A stretch of 38,432 bases of DNA from Actinomycetes bacterium (GTDB lineage: Bacteria; Actinomycetota; Acidimicrobiia; Acidimicrobiales; Acidimicrobiaceae): assembly GCA_021790855.1 (NCBI GenBank), contig JAJYFP010000001.1, positions 1,526 through 39,957 on the forward strand, read 5' to 3'. The notes below the pieces were generated by a model. It worked only from the letters and a program-made list of their open reading frames with translations. It was not told where the DNA came from and did not search any database. Positions 5,996 through 15,668 of the stretch are shown piece after piece (within the stretch, counting starts at the first letter, position 1; every line of letters starts with the position of its first letter). Both the position numbers and the translations under genes were made by a program.

Positions 5996-7297
5996 TTAGA
6001 GCTTTTTTATAGCTCCAATGACTAGATCGACGCCATTAATATCTACAACGTTACCGGTCACGAAGTTACCAGCTGTGACCGAAGCATTCACAAAACATAC
6101 CCCATCAATCTCAGGTGCCTCTCGAAAACTTCGGGCACGCCCGTCGTTGTCCATGAGCACTGTCACCTCTTTCCCAATGAGCGACATTCTCTTCAATCGT
6201 GTAATTCGATCTTGAACTTCGCTCAGTTCGTTAATCCTTTCGACAGCGAGAGAACGGTCAACCTGGTCAGAAAGACCGGCGGCAAATGTATCCTGCTCCA
6301 ACGAGTACGGGAAAAACCCAACCCAGTCCAACTCTGCTTCTTCTATGAAGTCTTTAAGGATCTCCTGATCTTCCTCGGATTCGCCAGGATAACCAAGAAT
6401 GAATGACGTTCTAAAGACTGCGTCTGGACGTAAAGATCGTATCTTCTTGATCTTCGCAAGCACAGTTTTGGATGAACCTATTCGTCTCATCCTTCGCAGA
6501 TGCTTAGCGCTAACATGTTGCAAGGAAAGATCGAAGTAGGGAACGTCACTCCAAGCAACTCTCTCCATGAGTTCATCTGTAAGTCCTGTTGGATATACGT
6601 ACAGCAATCTCACCCAAGGAGCTATGTTAGAAATCTTATCGTACAGAGTAACAAGATCTGAATGTCCGTAGATATCTATGCCGTAGTTCGCCAGGTCTTG
6701 TGCCACCAATATCACTTCTTGGATCGCCAGGTCTGAGACCTCCCTTTCGATCTCTTCAATAGACTTTGAAACCTGTCTACCCCGAAAAGATGGAATGGAA
6801 CAAAAGCCACAGCTCTTATTGCATCCTTCTGCTACCTTCACATACGCCCAGGGAGATTGAGATTTCCTTCTAGGCAGTCGCAAAAGGTCCATCGTTGGTA
6901 GCTGAGTTGGTCCTTGTGTCTGCGAGTCCTGACCGGCTTTCGACTTTCGCAGGATGGTATTACCAAGCATTACCGCTTCTGTAAAGTCCTCTCCAAATCT
7001 CGCCACTATATCGATCTCTGGCATGGTCTCAACAAGTTCGTCGTAGTAGCGCTGAGCCAAACACCCAGTTACAACCAGCTTGGCTCCATTGGATTTTACG
7101 GACGCCAGTTCAAGTATCGTCTCGATCGACTCTTCCCTTGCAGCATCGATAAAAGCGCATGTATTGACCACTACTACATCTGCGCTTTTAACTCCATCTG
7201 CCTCTTCGAAGCCACCTGACTCCAGCCGACCCATAAGCCTGTCCGAATCGACTTGATTTTTCGGACAACCCAAGGTCTCCAACCAATACTTCGCCAC
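5996..7297 (-). CDS. rimO: Ribosomal protein S12 methylthiotransferase RimO
   Basis: Radical SAM methylthiotransferase that modifies the conserved aspartate of ribosomal protein S12. The N-terminal UPF0004 domain carries C11, C47 and C79 for the second iron-sulfur cluster. The radical SAM motif is C159-x3-C163-x2-C166 (EGCNKSCGFC). A C-terminal TRAM domain spans about 370-433. LETLGCPKNQVDSD at the N terminus is the RimO form, distinguishing it from MiaB. Start is GTG 7297, with AAGGTG about 8 bp upstream. An 85-bp gap separates it from thrB, so it may have its own promoter, although none is clear. Confidence 0.96.
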   Translation of the reverse strand: MAKYWLETLGCPKNQVDSDRLMGRLESGGFEEADGVKSADVVVVNTCAFIDAAREESIETILELASVKSNGAKLVVTGCLAQRYYDELVETMPEIDIVARFGEDFTEAVMLGNTILRKSKAGQDSQTQGPTQLPTMDLLRLPRRKSQSPWAYVKVAEGCNKSCGFCSIPSFRGRQVSKSIEEIEREVSDLAIQEVILVAQDLANYGIDIYGHSDLVTLYDKISNIAPWVRLLYVYPTGLTDELMERVAWSDVPYFDLSLQHVSAKHLRRMRRIGSSKTVLAKIKKIRSLRPDAVFRTSFILGYPGESEEDQEILKDFIEEAELDWVGFFPYSLEQDTFAAGLSDQVDRSLAVERINELSEVQDRITRLKRMSLIGKEVTVLMDNDGRARSFREAPEIDGVCFVNASVTAGNFVTGNVVDINGVDLVIGAIKKL

Positions 7298-7382
7298 GTC
7301 ATCACACCTTGCAAAACATCTAGTCTACATGGTCAAACCGAGATCTCAATGGTCCAGCTCAAAGTGGACGACACCATAAGAT

Positions 7383-8276
7383 CTACTCCGCAGCCTCTGA
7401 CGGCAGCACCCTCGCTCCTTTAGTATCAACCTCCACGGAGAGTACTTGAGCTTTTATCTCCAAGCTCTTCAGATGTGATCTGACTTCTTCCACAATGCCA
7501 GGTGAGTCGTTGGAATCAACAAACCCTATCATTGAAGAGCCCGCTCCCGACCATGTCGCGCCAACAGCACCGCTATGAACCAACACGTCAATTATTGATA
7601 TAGCACTTGGAAAAAGTCGAGAGCGCTGTGACTGGTGGAGTCTGTCGTCGAAAAGACCCTCTCTGAGGTGATTGATGTTGGAAAGCGCATGTGAGAGCAG
7701 CACTGCCCTCTGGAGGTTGAAGACCGCATCTTCACGAGTAACCGAGGAAGTCAAGGTCTTTCTGGACTCTGCCGTTGAAAGTCGAGCATCTGGCACTACA
7801 ACCACCAAACCAATCTGCTGGTCGATATTCAGCCTCTCAACTACCGGCTCTCCGTCTACGACACCAGCCGCAACGAGACCACCACAAAAAGACGCAGCAG
7901 CATTTTCAGGATGGCCCTCTAACTTTGTCGCTATTAAAAGCGGATCCTTTGCACCCAGTGCATATGCCACTCCAACTGCAAAAGCAGCAGAGGATCCCAG
8001 ACCACGCGCGAACGGAATCTCGGACCTTATATGAAGATGCACGTTATCGTGCCCCAAGACCTCGCGAGCCACAATCGCTCCGAGGTGATCAGAGTTCACC
8101 TCGATCTCTGATCCTTCCCCTATTGCCGTTACTTCAAACCTATCAGATAGCGATGCTCTAACATCTATGTACAGCGAGACCGCTAGAGCCAACACGTCAA
8201 ATCCCGGTCCTAAGTTAGCGCTAGAACCAGGGACTCGAACTGTACCTTGTATCAAAGAAGTCTCCTCGCCCATCAC
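7383..8276 (-). CDS. thrB: Homoserine kinase
   Basis: GHMP-family kinase phosphorylating L-homoserine to O-phosphohomoserine in threonine biosynthesis. Visible features are the N-terminal PGSSANLGPGFDVLA block, the ATP-binding loop RGLGSSAAFA (residues 91-100) and GHPENAAASFCGG, all diagnostic of ThrB. At 297 aa it is of normal length. It begins with adjacent GTG and ATG codons (8276 and 8273); the upstream AGGAT is weak for either. It follows the DD-carboxypeptidase gene by 11 bp. dapA and dapB of the sister branch of the aspartate family lie further upstream in the same orientation, but hom and thrC are not in the window. Confidence 0.94.
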   Translation of the reverse strand: MMGEETSLIQGTVRVPGSSANLGPGFDVLALAVSLYIDVRASLSDRFEVTAIGEGSEIEVNSDHLGAIVAREVLGHDNVHLHIRSEIPFARGLGSSAAFAVGVAYALGAKDPLLIATKLEGHPENAAASFCGGLVAAGVVDGEPVVERLNIDQQIGLVVVVPDARLSTAESRKTLTSSVTREDAVFNLQRAVLLSHALSNINHLREGLFDDRLHQSQRSRLFPSAISIIDVLVHSGAVGATWSGAGSSMIGFVDSNDSPGIVEEVRSHLKSLEIKAQVLSVEVDTKGARVLPSEAAE

Positions 8277-8287
8277 AACTTTCGATC

Positions 8288-9571
8288 CTAGAGATGAGTA
8301 AGACGATATCCAAGTGGAGTAGATCCAATGGATGCTCCCGCCAAGAGGATCGTGCTAAAGTGTTGCTCACCAACTTGGATCGTCAAAACTCCAACTACTT
8401 GACCTTTTTTAATGGGAGCTTTCTTCAAGGTAAACTTGTAGTTAGATGACTGTGTTAACCCGGGCCATTCCTGTGCAGAGATAGCGTTTTTCGCCACCAC
8501 TGGAATGGAACCCACACCGGCTACTGAAATACGTCCAACCACACCTCCCGAGGTGACGATTGACACCGACCGAGGAACCGATGCTACCGATTTGACTAAA
8601 GTTTTTGCCATATCCAAAGCAGTGATCAAGGGCTGCAATCCCTGCTGATCGAGGACAACGCCCACTACCTTGTCAGTAGCACCTCCCGCCACGTTGACGT
8701 CGGCGGCGAAGGCAAAGTCGCCACCGCTTGGGGTGGATCCAGTCTTGACTCCGATGATTCCGTCGTGACCCAGGTCATAGTCAACGTTGTAGACGACCCC
8801 TACCACCGGAAGCGTAGCTTGGGGTTCCGACACGATATGAGCCAGAACTGGATTTTTCTCCACCAACTCGGCGATTTTTAGCTGATCTTGAGGAGTTGAT
8901 ACCGTACTTGAGTTAAGGCCTGAGGGATCTGTATAAGTAGTTCCCTTTAAGCCAAGTTGCTTAGCAAAAGTGTTCATTTTAGCGACAAATGCGCTTACCG
9001 AGCCGGCATCCCAATGGGCCAACGTTATCGCGATATTGTCGGCAGAAGGGATGAGTAGAGCTTGCAAAAGTTGATACTCCGTTAGGGTTTCACCAGGTGC
9101 AACCGCCATAACAGAGTCGACAGCCGCTTTCATCTGCAGATAGGTTTGATAGTCAGACTGCGTTAAGGTGAGACTCGGTCCGCTTTGACCAAGCTGAAGT
9201 GGATGATCGTGGATGATCAAAAGAGCGGTCGTCATCTTAGCGACAGAAGCTATTGGGACAGGAGCACTGGAACCGTGCGATCCGAAGGACCCAATCCCCT
9301 GCACATCTAAAGTCGCCGATCCTTGAGTGGGCCATGGTATCGTCGGTGCCCGTCCACCGACTGAGGCAGGGAGGTTCATCGAAGACGTAAAGGTAGGGGC
9401 TGGTACTGGTCTTAGAACCTGAATTACACCCACTGCCACAACCAAGACGACAAGACCGACCAACACAGCTACTACTCTTCGAAGCGCAAAGCTCCCTCTT
9501 GAAGAGTGAGATCCATAGCTTCGTGAAGACCCTCTAGACGCCGTCCATGAACCTTTGTCTCTCTTCGCCAC
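8288..9571 (-). CDS. Penicillin-binding D-alanyl-D-alanine carboxypeptidase (S11-like)
   Basis: Membrane-anchored serine DD-peptidase expected to trim the terminal D-Ala of peptidoglycan stem peptides outside the cell. From GTG 9571 (427 aa) a Ser/Arg-rich cytoplasmic tail precedes one membrane segment at about 33-53. The catalytic domain then shows S109-V-A-K112 (SxxK) and K276-T-G. The middle motif reads S176-A-D-N, where the usual SxN asparagine is an Asp followed by Asn. A C-terminal beta-rich domain follows. The frame is open to 9619, but GGGAGG sits 5 bp before GTG 9571, which decides the start. It lies between ftsK and thrB, so it is probably expressed with division genes. Confidence 0.88.
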   Translation of the reverse strand: MAKRDKGSWTASRGSSRSYGSHSSRGSFALRRVVAVLVGLVVLVVAVGVIQVLRPVPAPTFTSSMNLPASVGGRAPTIPWPTQGSATLDVQGIGSFGSHGSSAPVPIASVAKMTTALLIIHDHPLQLGQSGPSLTLTQSDYQTYLQMKAAVDSVMAVAPGETLTEYQLLQALLIPSADNIAITLAHWDAGSVSAFVAKMNTFAKQLGLKGTTYTDPSGLNSSTVSTPQDQLKIAELVEKNPVLAHIVSEPQATLPVVGVVYNVDYDLGHDGIIGVKTGSTPSGGDFAFAADVNVAGGATDKVVGVVLDQQGLQPLITALDMAKTLVKSVASVPRSVSIVTSGGVVGRISVAGVGSIPVVAKNAISAQEWPGLTQSSNYKFTLKKAPIKKGQVVGVLTIQVGEQHFSTILLAGASIGSTPLGYRLTHL

Positions 9572-9654
9572 ACAAACCTCCCAAACATCGAATAAGCCCA
9601 ACCTTGCCCACTCGGACAAAGCGATAGCCTAGCCGAAGCAGTCCGTAGCGATGT

Positions 9655-12030
9655 CTAGATGTTAAGATCCTCTAATTGTTCTGGGGTAACCAGCACAGCT
9701 CTGGGTTTGGATCCTTCCGGAGGACCAACTATACCACCCTGTTCCAATAGATCCATGATTCGTCCAGCACGGGCGAAACCCACCTTCAACTTTCGCTGCA
9801 ACATAGAGGTAGATCCCAATTGAGAACCGACGACCAATTTGACAGCCTCCCGGTAAAGATCGTCATCTTGGGAAGAGCCACTAAACATCGACTCTCTACC
9901 GCCGCTGTCACCTTCCACACCTTCGACGTAACTAGGACCACCAAGTCTCAACCAATGCGAAACCACCTGTCTAACCTCTGACTCTGTCACCCAGGGTGCC
10001 TGCACTCGTCTAGGATGAGACGAGGACGCAGTGATCATGAGAAGATCTCCCTTACCAACGAGCTTTTCCGCACCACTTTGATCCAAAACAACCCTTGAGT
10101 CGGCCAACGATGCCACAGAAAACGCGATTCGAGATGGAACATTTGCCTTTATGACACCGGTGATGACATCTACAGAGGGGCGCTGAGTAGCGATGATGAG
10201 ATGGATGCCGACAGCCCTAGCCTTTTGAGCGATTCGGCAAATACTATCTTCGACGTCGCGCGCTGCCACCATCATCAGGTCGTTCAGCTCATCAACAACC
10301 ACCAAAATAAAAGGCAAAGGAACTATTGCATCTTCATGGTCGCTGTCCCCAAAGATCTCCTGAGAAAGTGTCTTTTTGTCGACACCTTCAGAGTTTGCTT
10401 CTCGGATAAGAGCGTTATAACCCGTTATATCCCGAACACCAACTGCCGCTAGCAGGTCGTATCGGTTCTCCATCTCCTTCACAGCCCATGCAAGAGCGTT
10501 GGCAGCCTTTTTAGGGTCAACTACCACATTTGTAAGAAGATGAGGCAGTCTTGAATACTGACCTAGCTCAACGCGCTTTGGGTCGATGAGAATGAGCCGC
10601 ACTTCATCGGGGGTACTCCTCATCAAGATTGAGGTAAGTATCGAGTTCAACGCCGACGACTTTCCAGATCCTGTCGAACCTGCTATCAAAACATGGGGCA
10701 TCTCGGCTAAGTTAGCGACAACTGTCGTGCCAGAGATATCCTTTCCGACGGGAACTTGGAGCGGGTGTCTTGTCCTTGACATCTCAGACGACGCCATTAC
10801 ATCCCCTAGAGTCACTGTCTCACGAGTCCTGTTCGGCACCTCTACCCCAACTGCAGATCTACCTGGAATCGGCGCCAGTATCCGCACGTCGGTGGCTGCC
10901 ATTGCATAGGCTATGTCACGATGAAGGGACAGCAGTCGATTCACCTTGACGCCTTCGGCAAGTTCGAGTTCGTACCGAGTTACCGTAGGGCCGACCGTCA
11001 TGCCCACCACCTTCACTCCCACACCAAAGGTCCCAAGAGAACTCTGCAGAGCGTTTCCTCTCTCTATCAATTCAGCCTTGTTCAACTTTTGTTTGGATCC
11101 ACGTGACAGTATGGTTTTCGAAGGAAGTCTCCAAGAGCCATTGACACCTTGTCCAGTACGAGACACGACCCCTTCTCTGGCTTCGAGCCTGGGAAGATCA
11201 ACTATTTTTTGAGAAACTCCATGGCCTTTCGCCTCAGATCCTTGACTTGATAGATGGTCATAACCGTTAGCCACTTCGCGCGTTTCGCCACCTGGAGCAA
11301 AGATCGGTATATCTTGAAACTCAGGGAGATCCTCTTGTGAGTTCTTAGTCGTCTTAGAGTTCTTCTGCTTTTGAAGGATCTTGACTCTCTCACGTTCTAT
11401 ACGTTCATCTCCAGGAGCTATGACTTTTTGAGTAGACACCTTAGGCTCTTGCAACCTAGAGGAAACCAACGAAGAGATACGTTCGAGATGAAATCCTGCA
11501 AGATTAGCAACTGCTATTAAAAGTAGTAAACCTATAAGAACGTAAGCTCCAACCTCTCCAGCGACGTGGAGAAACATATAGCCAAATATCTCTCCGATTA
11601 TGCCTCCATAATGAACTACTCCAACCATGGAAAAATGGCCGTTGTGATTCATCTCATGAACTACTCCATAGATAGACGCCACCATTATCTGCACGATGGC
11701 AACATCAACAATGCTCATCTTTGATCGGGCATACTTCAAATTAGCCAAGATGCCAAACGCGACAACCGCGACACCAACTATGGCGACCCAGCCCCCATGT
11801 CCAAAAAACACCTCTAAGAATCCATGGAAAAACGAGCCAAGGGGTCCAAGAACACTCGTGTATGCTCCCACTCCCGCGAGCACGGATACAACCAAGGCGA
11901 CGATCGACCAGGCCTCTTTGGAGAGGTTCACCTTCCATCTAGAAGAGGAGCTGGTTCTGGAAGACCTCCTCGATCCGGACACTGCTTTATGCTTGCCACT
12001 GGACGCTTTTAATCTTGGTGAGTTAGCCAA
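9655..12030 (-). CDS. ftsK: DNA translocase FtsK/SpoIIIE
   Basis: Septum-located motor that pumps chromosomal DNA during division and supports dimer resolution. At 791 aa it has a basic N-terminal tail, four membrane segments (about 40-62, 82-97, 108-125, 155-180), a short linker, the motor domain with Walker A GSTGSGKS (451-458) and Walker B ILVVVDE (575-581), and a C-terminal winged-helix gamma domain (about 720-785, QRKLKVGFARAGRIMDLLE). Start is TTG 12030, backed by a strong AGAAAGGAG 8 bp upstream. It follows rnj by 31 bp. The linker is short, as in SpoIIIE rather than E. coli FtsK. Confidence 0.96.
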   Translation of the reverse strand: MANSPRLKASSGKHKAVSGSRRSSRTSSSSRWKVNLSKEAWSIVALVVSVLAGVGAYTSVLGPLGSFFHGFLEVFFGHGGWVAIVGVAVVAFGILANLKYARSKMSIVDVAIVQIMVASIYGVVHEMNHNGHFSMVGVVHYGGIIGEIFGYMFLHVAGEVGAYVLIGLLLLIAVANLAGFHLERISSLVSSRLQEPKVSTQKVIAPGDERIERERVKILQKQKNSKTTKNSQEDLPEFQDIPIFAPGGETREVANGYDHLSSQGSEAKGHGVSQKIVDLPRLEAREGVVSRTGQGVNGSWRLPSKTILSRGSKQKLNKAELIERGNALQSSLGTFGVGVKVVGMTVGPTVTRYELELAEGVKVNRLLSLHRDIAYAMAATDVRILAPIPGRSAVGVEVPNRTRETVTLGDVMASSEMSRTRHPLQVPVGKDISGTTVVANLAEMPHVLIAGSTGSGKSSALNSILTSILMRSTPDEVRLILIDPKRVELGQYSRLPHLLTNVVVDPKKAANALAWAVKEMENRYDLLAAVGVRDITGYNALIREANSEGVDKKTLSQEIFGDSDHEDAIVPLPFILVVVDELNDLMMVAARDVEDSICRIAQKARAVGIHLIIATQRPSVDVITGVIKANVPSRIAFSVASLADSRVVLDQSGAEKLVGKGDLLMITASSSHPRRVQAPWVTESEVRQVVSHWLRLGGPSYVEGVEGDSGGRESMFSGSSQDDDLYREAVKLVVGSQLGSTSMLQRKLKVGFARAGRIMDLLEQGGIVGPPEGSKPRAVLVTPEQLEDLNI

Positions 12031-12061
12031 AGGTCGGAACTCCTTTCTTACAACTTTTCCG

Positions 12062-13735
12062 TCAGATCTCAGTGACGACTGGAATTACCATCGGCTTTCG
12101 CTTGGTCAAGGTAGAGATCTTCTTACCAACTGCTCCTCGAATTGTCTTTTTTAGCGTATCAACATCTGTGCACCCTTGGGCCAGTGCCCGTACAACTGCC
12201 GCCTCTGCGTCCTTAGAAAGTTCTAACAAGACGGCTGCATCTCCCTCTTCAACCCATCCCCTGGTTGCGATCTCGGGTTCTGCGACCAGTTGCAGAGCGT
12301 TTAGATCTATAGCGACTGAAACCACAACAACCCCTTCTTCCGAAAGCATACGGCGGTCTCGCAAAACTCCATGAGCGACTCCTCCAACGATGCCATCGAC
12401 GTATAGATATCCCGAAGGCACCTCCTTGCCGTAGTGGATTCCTGACCCGTCCAGCACCACCACATCGCCATCTTCGGCAAGCAGGACTCGATTTGGATCA
12501 ACACCGCTGGTGATAGCGAGCTTTGCATGGTTGACCAAATGTCTGAACTCCCCATGAACAGGCACAAAGGCCTTGGGTTTCGTTAGATTCAACATGGTTA
12601 GAAGTTCGGACCTCTTAGCGTGTCCTGAAGCATGCACATGAGCCACCCCAGGATGAACGACGACAGCACCCCTCCTGTAGAGGTGATCGATCACCTTTCC
12701 AACTGCGCTTTCATTGCCAGGGATAATATCCGCACTTATAACAACGACATCGTTATCTCCAACCTTCATCCAGCGAGACTCCCCAGAGGCCATCAGAGAC
12801 AACGCTGAAAATGGTTCGCCTTGGGACCCTGTCGACAAAACACAGATCTCCGAGTCCTCGAACTCTGACACGTTTTCAATATCTCTGATTTGACCACCTT
12901 TTACGTCAATCATCCCCTGTTTTACGCCCAAGCTCACGTTCTTGGCCATGGAACGACCAAGGGTAAAGACCTGTCGTCCTCTTTGTTGTGCGACCTCGAT
13001 GACTTGACTTATTCGATGGATATGCGAGGCAAAACAAGCCACGACGATGCGCTTTTCTTTGTTAGTATCGAAGACACTTTCAAGTGCAGGCCGAACAGAA
13101 GTCTCAGAGTCACTATACCCACTTTCTTCGGCGTTAGTGGAGTCAGACAGTAGCAACGCTACTCCTGAGGAACCGATGGCTCCGATGCGAGCAATATCGG
13201 TTCTACGCTCATCAAAGGGCGTCAGATCTAGCTTGAAGTCTCCAGTATGAAAGATTACGCCTTGTGCCGTAGTTATCGCGAGAGCAAACGAGGAAGGAAC
13301 CGAGTGAGTTACGGGAATGAACTCAACGGAGAACGGACCGATCTCTACGGTTTCTCCGTCTTGAATCACATGAGTGCTACATTTGCCCATAAGACCAGCT
13401 TCTTCGATCCGATTTGTTGCAAAACTTATGGTCAACTCCGAACCATAAAGGTCTAGCCTCAGTTCTCTGAGAAGGTATGAAAGGCCGCCAGTATGGTCCT
13501 CGTGTCCATGAGTGAGAACACATCCCACCACTTTCTCCTTGTTCTCATACAGATATGAGAAGTCAGGAAGGACCAGATCGACACCGGGCATATCCTCGTT
13601 TGGGAACATAAGTCCGCAATCTACGATCAGGATTGCATCGTCTTGACGGACAAATGCGCAGTTTCTCCCTATCTCGCCTAATCCACCTAAAAAACCAACC
13701 TCAACGGGGGTATCTGGCACAGTTAAAGATCCCAA
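12062..13735 (-). CDS. rnj: Ribonuclease J
   Basis: Metallo-beta-lactamase/beta-CASP ribonuclease with endonuclease and 5'-3' exonuclease activity in mRNA turnover and rRNA maturation. The N-terminal GFLGGLGEIGRNC block and the metal motif H76-G-H78-E-D80-H81 are intact, with DSTNAEESGY and the HxSGHA (VHASGHAKR) block further on. The 557-aa length is normal. The open frame starts at TTG 13735, 13 bp inside the end of dapA; GTG 13720 just after the dapA stop is an alternative, and neither has a strong ribosome-binding site. dapA-rnj adjacency is widespread in actinobacteria. Confidence 0.95.
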   Translation of the reverse strand: MGSLTVPDTPVEVGFLGGLGEIGRNCAFVRQDDAILIVDCGLMFPNEDMPGVDLVLPDFSYLYENKEKVVGCVLTHGHEDHTGGLSYLLRELRLDLYGSELTISFATNRIEEAGLMGKCSTHVIQDGETVEIGPFSVEFIPVTHSVPSSFALAITTAQGVIFHTGDFKLDLTPFDERRTDIARIGAIGSSGVALLLSDSTNAEESGYSDSETSVRPALESVFDTNKEKRIVVACFASHIHRISQVIEVAQQRGRQVFTLGRSMAKNVSLGVKQGMIDVKGGQIRDIENVSEFEDSEICVLSTGSQGEPFSALSLMASGESRWMKVGDNDVVVISADIIPGNESAVGKVIDHLYRRGAVVVHPGVAHVHASGHAKRSELLTMLNLTKPKAFVPVHGEFRHLVNHAKLAITSGVDPNRVLLAEDGDVVVLDGSGIHYGKEVPSGYLYVDGIVGGVAHGVLRDRRMLSEEGVVVVSVAIDLNALQLVAEPEIATRGWVEEGDAAVLLELSKDAEAAVVRALAQGCTDVDTLKKTIRGAVGKKISTLTKRKPMVIPVVTEI

Positions 13736-14655
13736 CTTTCATCCATTTTCACTCCAAGCTCTCTAGCTTCGGCGGCAAGAACTTCTACCAAAGATCTCGC
13801 CTCTTTCTTTAGATCATCATTTGGGTCCAACATGGGAGATCGACAAACACCTTTGCAAAATCCCATAACCTCAAGAACCGCCTTGAGAGGAGTCGGATTA
13901 GGAGCTGACTCTTGACTTTGAAAGTTGTAAGAAGGTACCAGTGTCTGATTAAGTTTGGCTGCACGTCTTATATCCCCATCTTTGAAGCTATCTATCATCG
14001 TTCTAAAAACTGGTGATGCCCAATGAGAGGCTACAGAGATGACTCCTACGCCGCCGATAGCCATGAGCGGTAAAGTCAAGGAGTCATCACCAGAAAACAA
14101 AAAGAAGTCCTCGCCACACTCCTTCAAAAGAGCTGCGGCCTGTCCTGGAATCTGGCTGGCATCTTTCACGCCATAGAGGTTGCCGTGACGATCTTTAAGC
14201 TCGACGATCGTGCTGTGTTCGATTTTGCGACCCGTTCTTATAGGGATGTCATAGAGAATCACGGGGAGACCCGTAGCGGACAAAATAGCGGAGAAGTGAG
14301 CTACAAGTCCATCTTGGGATGGTCGATTATAGTAAGGGGTCACCGCCAAAATACCGTCCGCTCCTGCAACCTCCGCCTCTTTGAGAAGCTCCAAAGAGTG
14401 CTTAGTAGAGTTTGACGTAGCACCCGCTATAACATGTCCTTTGGAGGTAGCTCCCTTTGCTACTCGAATTAGTTCAATCTTTTCTTTATCCGATAACGTT
14501 GCAGACTCACCAGTGGAACCACTAATAACCACAGTATCGGATCCGTGCTCGATCAACCATGCGACTAGGTTTTCGAAAGAACCGTAATCAACATCTCCGT
14601 TATCATAAAACGGAGTAGCCACTGCTGTCATCAATGAACCAAACGAATTCTCCAT
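13723..14655 (-). CDS. dapA: 4-hydroxy-tetrahydrodipicolinate synthase
   Basis: Class I aldolase condensing pyruvate with aspartate semialdehyde, the first committed step to diaminopimelate and lysine. From ATG 14655 (310 aa) the conserved features are GSTGES (about 46-51), Y135 and R140 in ILYDIPIRTG, and the Schiff-base lysine K164 in YGVKDAS. The frame is open further upstream into dapB, but ATG 14655 overlaps the dapB stop (TAATG) with GAGGAGAGG just before it. That arrangement gives the standard N terminus and implies translational coupling. The product feeds peptidoglycan, consistent with the wall and division genes downstream. Confidence 0.95.
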   Translation of the reverse strand: MENSFGSLMTAVATPFYDNGDVDYGSFENLVAWLIEHGSDTVVISGSTGESATLSDKEKIELIRVAKGATSKGHVIAGATSNSTKHSLELLKEAEVAGADGILAVTPYYNRPSQDGLVAHFSAILSATGLPVILYDIPIRTGRKIEHSTIVELKDRHGNLYGVKDASQIPGQAAALLKECGEDFFLFSGDDSLTLPLMAIGGVGVISVASHWASPVFRTMIDSFKDGDIRRAAKLNQTLVPSYNFQSQESAPNPTPLKAVLEVMGFCKGVCRSPMLDPNDDLKKEARSLVEVLAAEARELGVKMDESWDL

Positions 14656-15503
14656 TAGTCCTCTCCTCTTCTTGAGTCTCCCCCAAAAACGTCGTTTAAC
14701 TCTCGCTGGATTATCCAATCGATGCCTAGCTTCAACGAGTCGATTGCAAACACTTCTCGCAGAGCCAAAACCACACCTGGCATAAAAGAAGACCTCTCAT
14801 AAGAATCATGGCGTAAACTGAGAGACTGGCCAAGTGTTCCAAAGATTACCTCTTGATGTGCAACGGCACCAACAGTTCGAAGTGAATGGATGTGTATGTT
14901 TTCGCCGCCATGGGCTCCTCGTGCTCCTGGGATCGTTTCTCTCTTCGTTGGGTCTTCAAGAAAACCTTTACCTAGACGTTTTCTAACATCGCTAATCATC
15001 TTTGCAGTTTCAATCGCGGTGCCAGAGGGCGCATCCAGCTTTCTTTCATGGTGCATCTCTACAATCTCTGCAGAGTCAAAAAAACCGGCAGCGAGTGCTG
15101 CAAACTTCATCATCAGGACAGCTCCGATTGAGAAGTTAGAGGCAATTATAGCACCTACTTTTTTCTGGCGGAAAACCTCTTGAAAACCAACAATATCATC
15201 GGAAGAGAATCCCGTTGTTCCCACGACACACCTAATCTTATTTTCCGCGAAAAACGCTAAGTTGCGTCGAGCTGCCTCAGCGTTGGTAAAGTCAACGACA
15301 ACGTCAACACCTAGCATGGGTAGTACGCTGACATCTCCAACAACCTCTATTCCCCTCGCCTTGACTCCTGTCATCTGATAGAAGTCTATTCCCGCCATTT
15401 TCGGGTCAACGGCCGCCACTAATGTCATATCGTTTTGCTCAACCACAGTACGACATACTGTCGATCCCATGGCACCGCCCGCACCAACTACTGCTACTTT
15501 CAC
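14655..15503 (-). CDS. dapB: 4-hydroxy-tetrahydrodipicolinate reductase
   Basis: NAD(P)H-dependent reductase for the second step of diaminopimelate/lysine synthesis, acting directly on the DapA product. Rossmann loop G7-A-G-G-A-M-G13, then the active-site block HHERK (151-155) and DAPSGTA (157-163). At 282 aa it is slightly longer than usual because of a charged C-terminal tail (NDVFGGDSRRGED) that carries the dapA ribosome-binding site. Start is GTG 15503 with a weak AGGTG before it. It is the first gene of the dapB-dapA-rnj-ftsK run and is divergent from the DinB-like gene. No lysine riboswitch is seen upstream. Confidence 0.95.
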   Translation of the reverse strand: MKVAVVGAGGAMGSTVCRTVVEQNDMTLVAAVDPKMAGIDFYQMTGVKARGIEVVGDVSVLPMLGVDVVVDFTNAEAARRNLAFFAENKIRCVVGTTGFSSDDIVGFQEVFRQKKVGAIIASNFSIGAVLMMKFAALAAGFFDSAEIVEMHHERKLDAPSGTAIETAKMISDVRKRLGKGFLEDPTKRETIPGARGAHGGENIHIHSLRTVGAVAHQEVIFGTLGQSLSLRHDSYERSSFMPGVVLALREVFAIDSLKLGIDWIIQRELNDVFGGDSRRGED

Positions 15504-15668
15504 ACACCTAATCTAGTAAACAAATGAGGTCGCCATCGCAGACAGGAAAGAAAACCTGCTACAGACCAAAGATCGACAGGTGCGTATCTCTGACAACCTA
15601 CAGTTGAAGACACATGGCATCGAGCAAGCTGAAGTTCCTAAGAAGCCAGCTGTCTGTGGACTTCACAG

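Noticed and set aside
15504..15668. Lysine riboswitch or tRNA upstream of dapB
   Set aside because: No lysine-riboswitch core or cloverleaf could be drawn in the available sequence.
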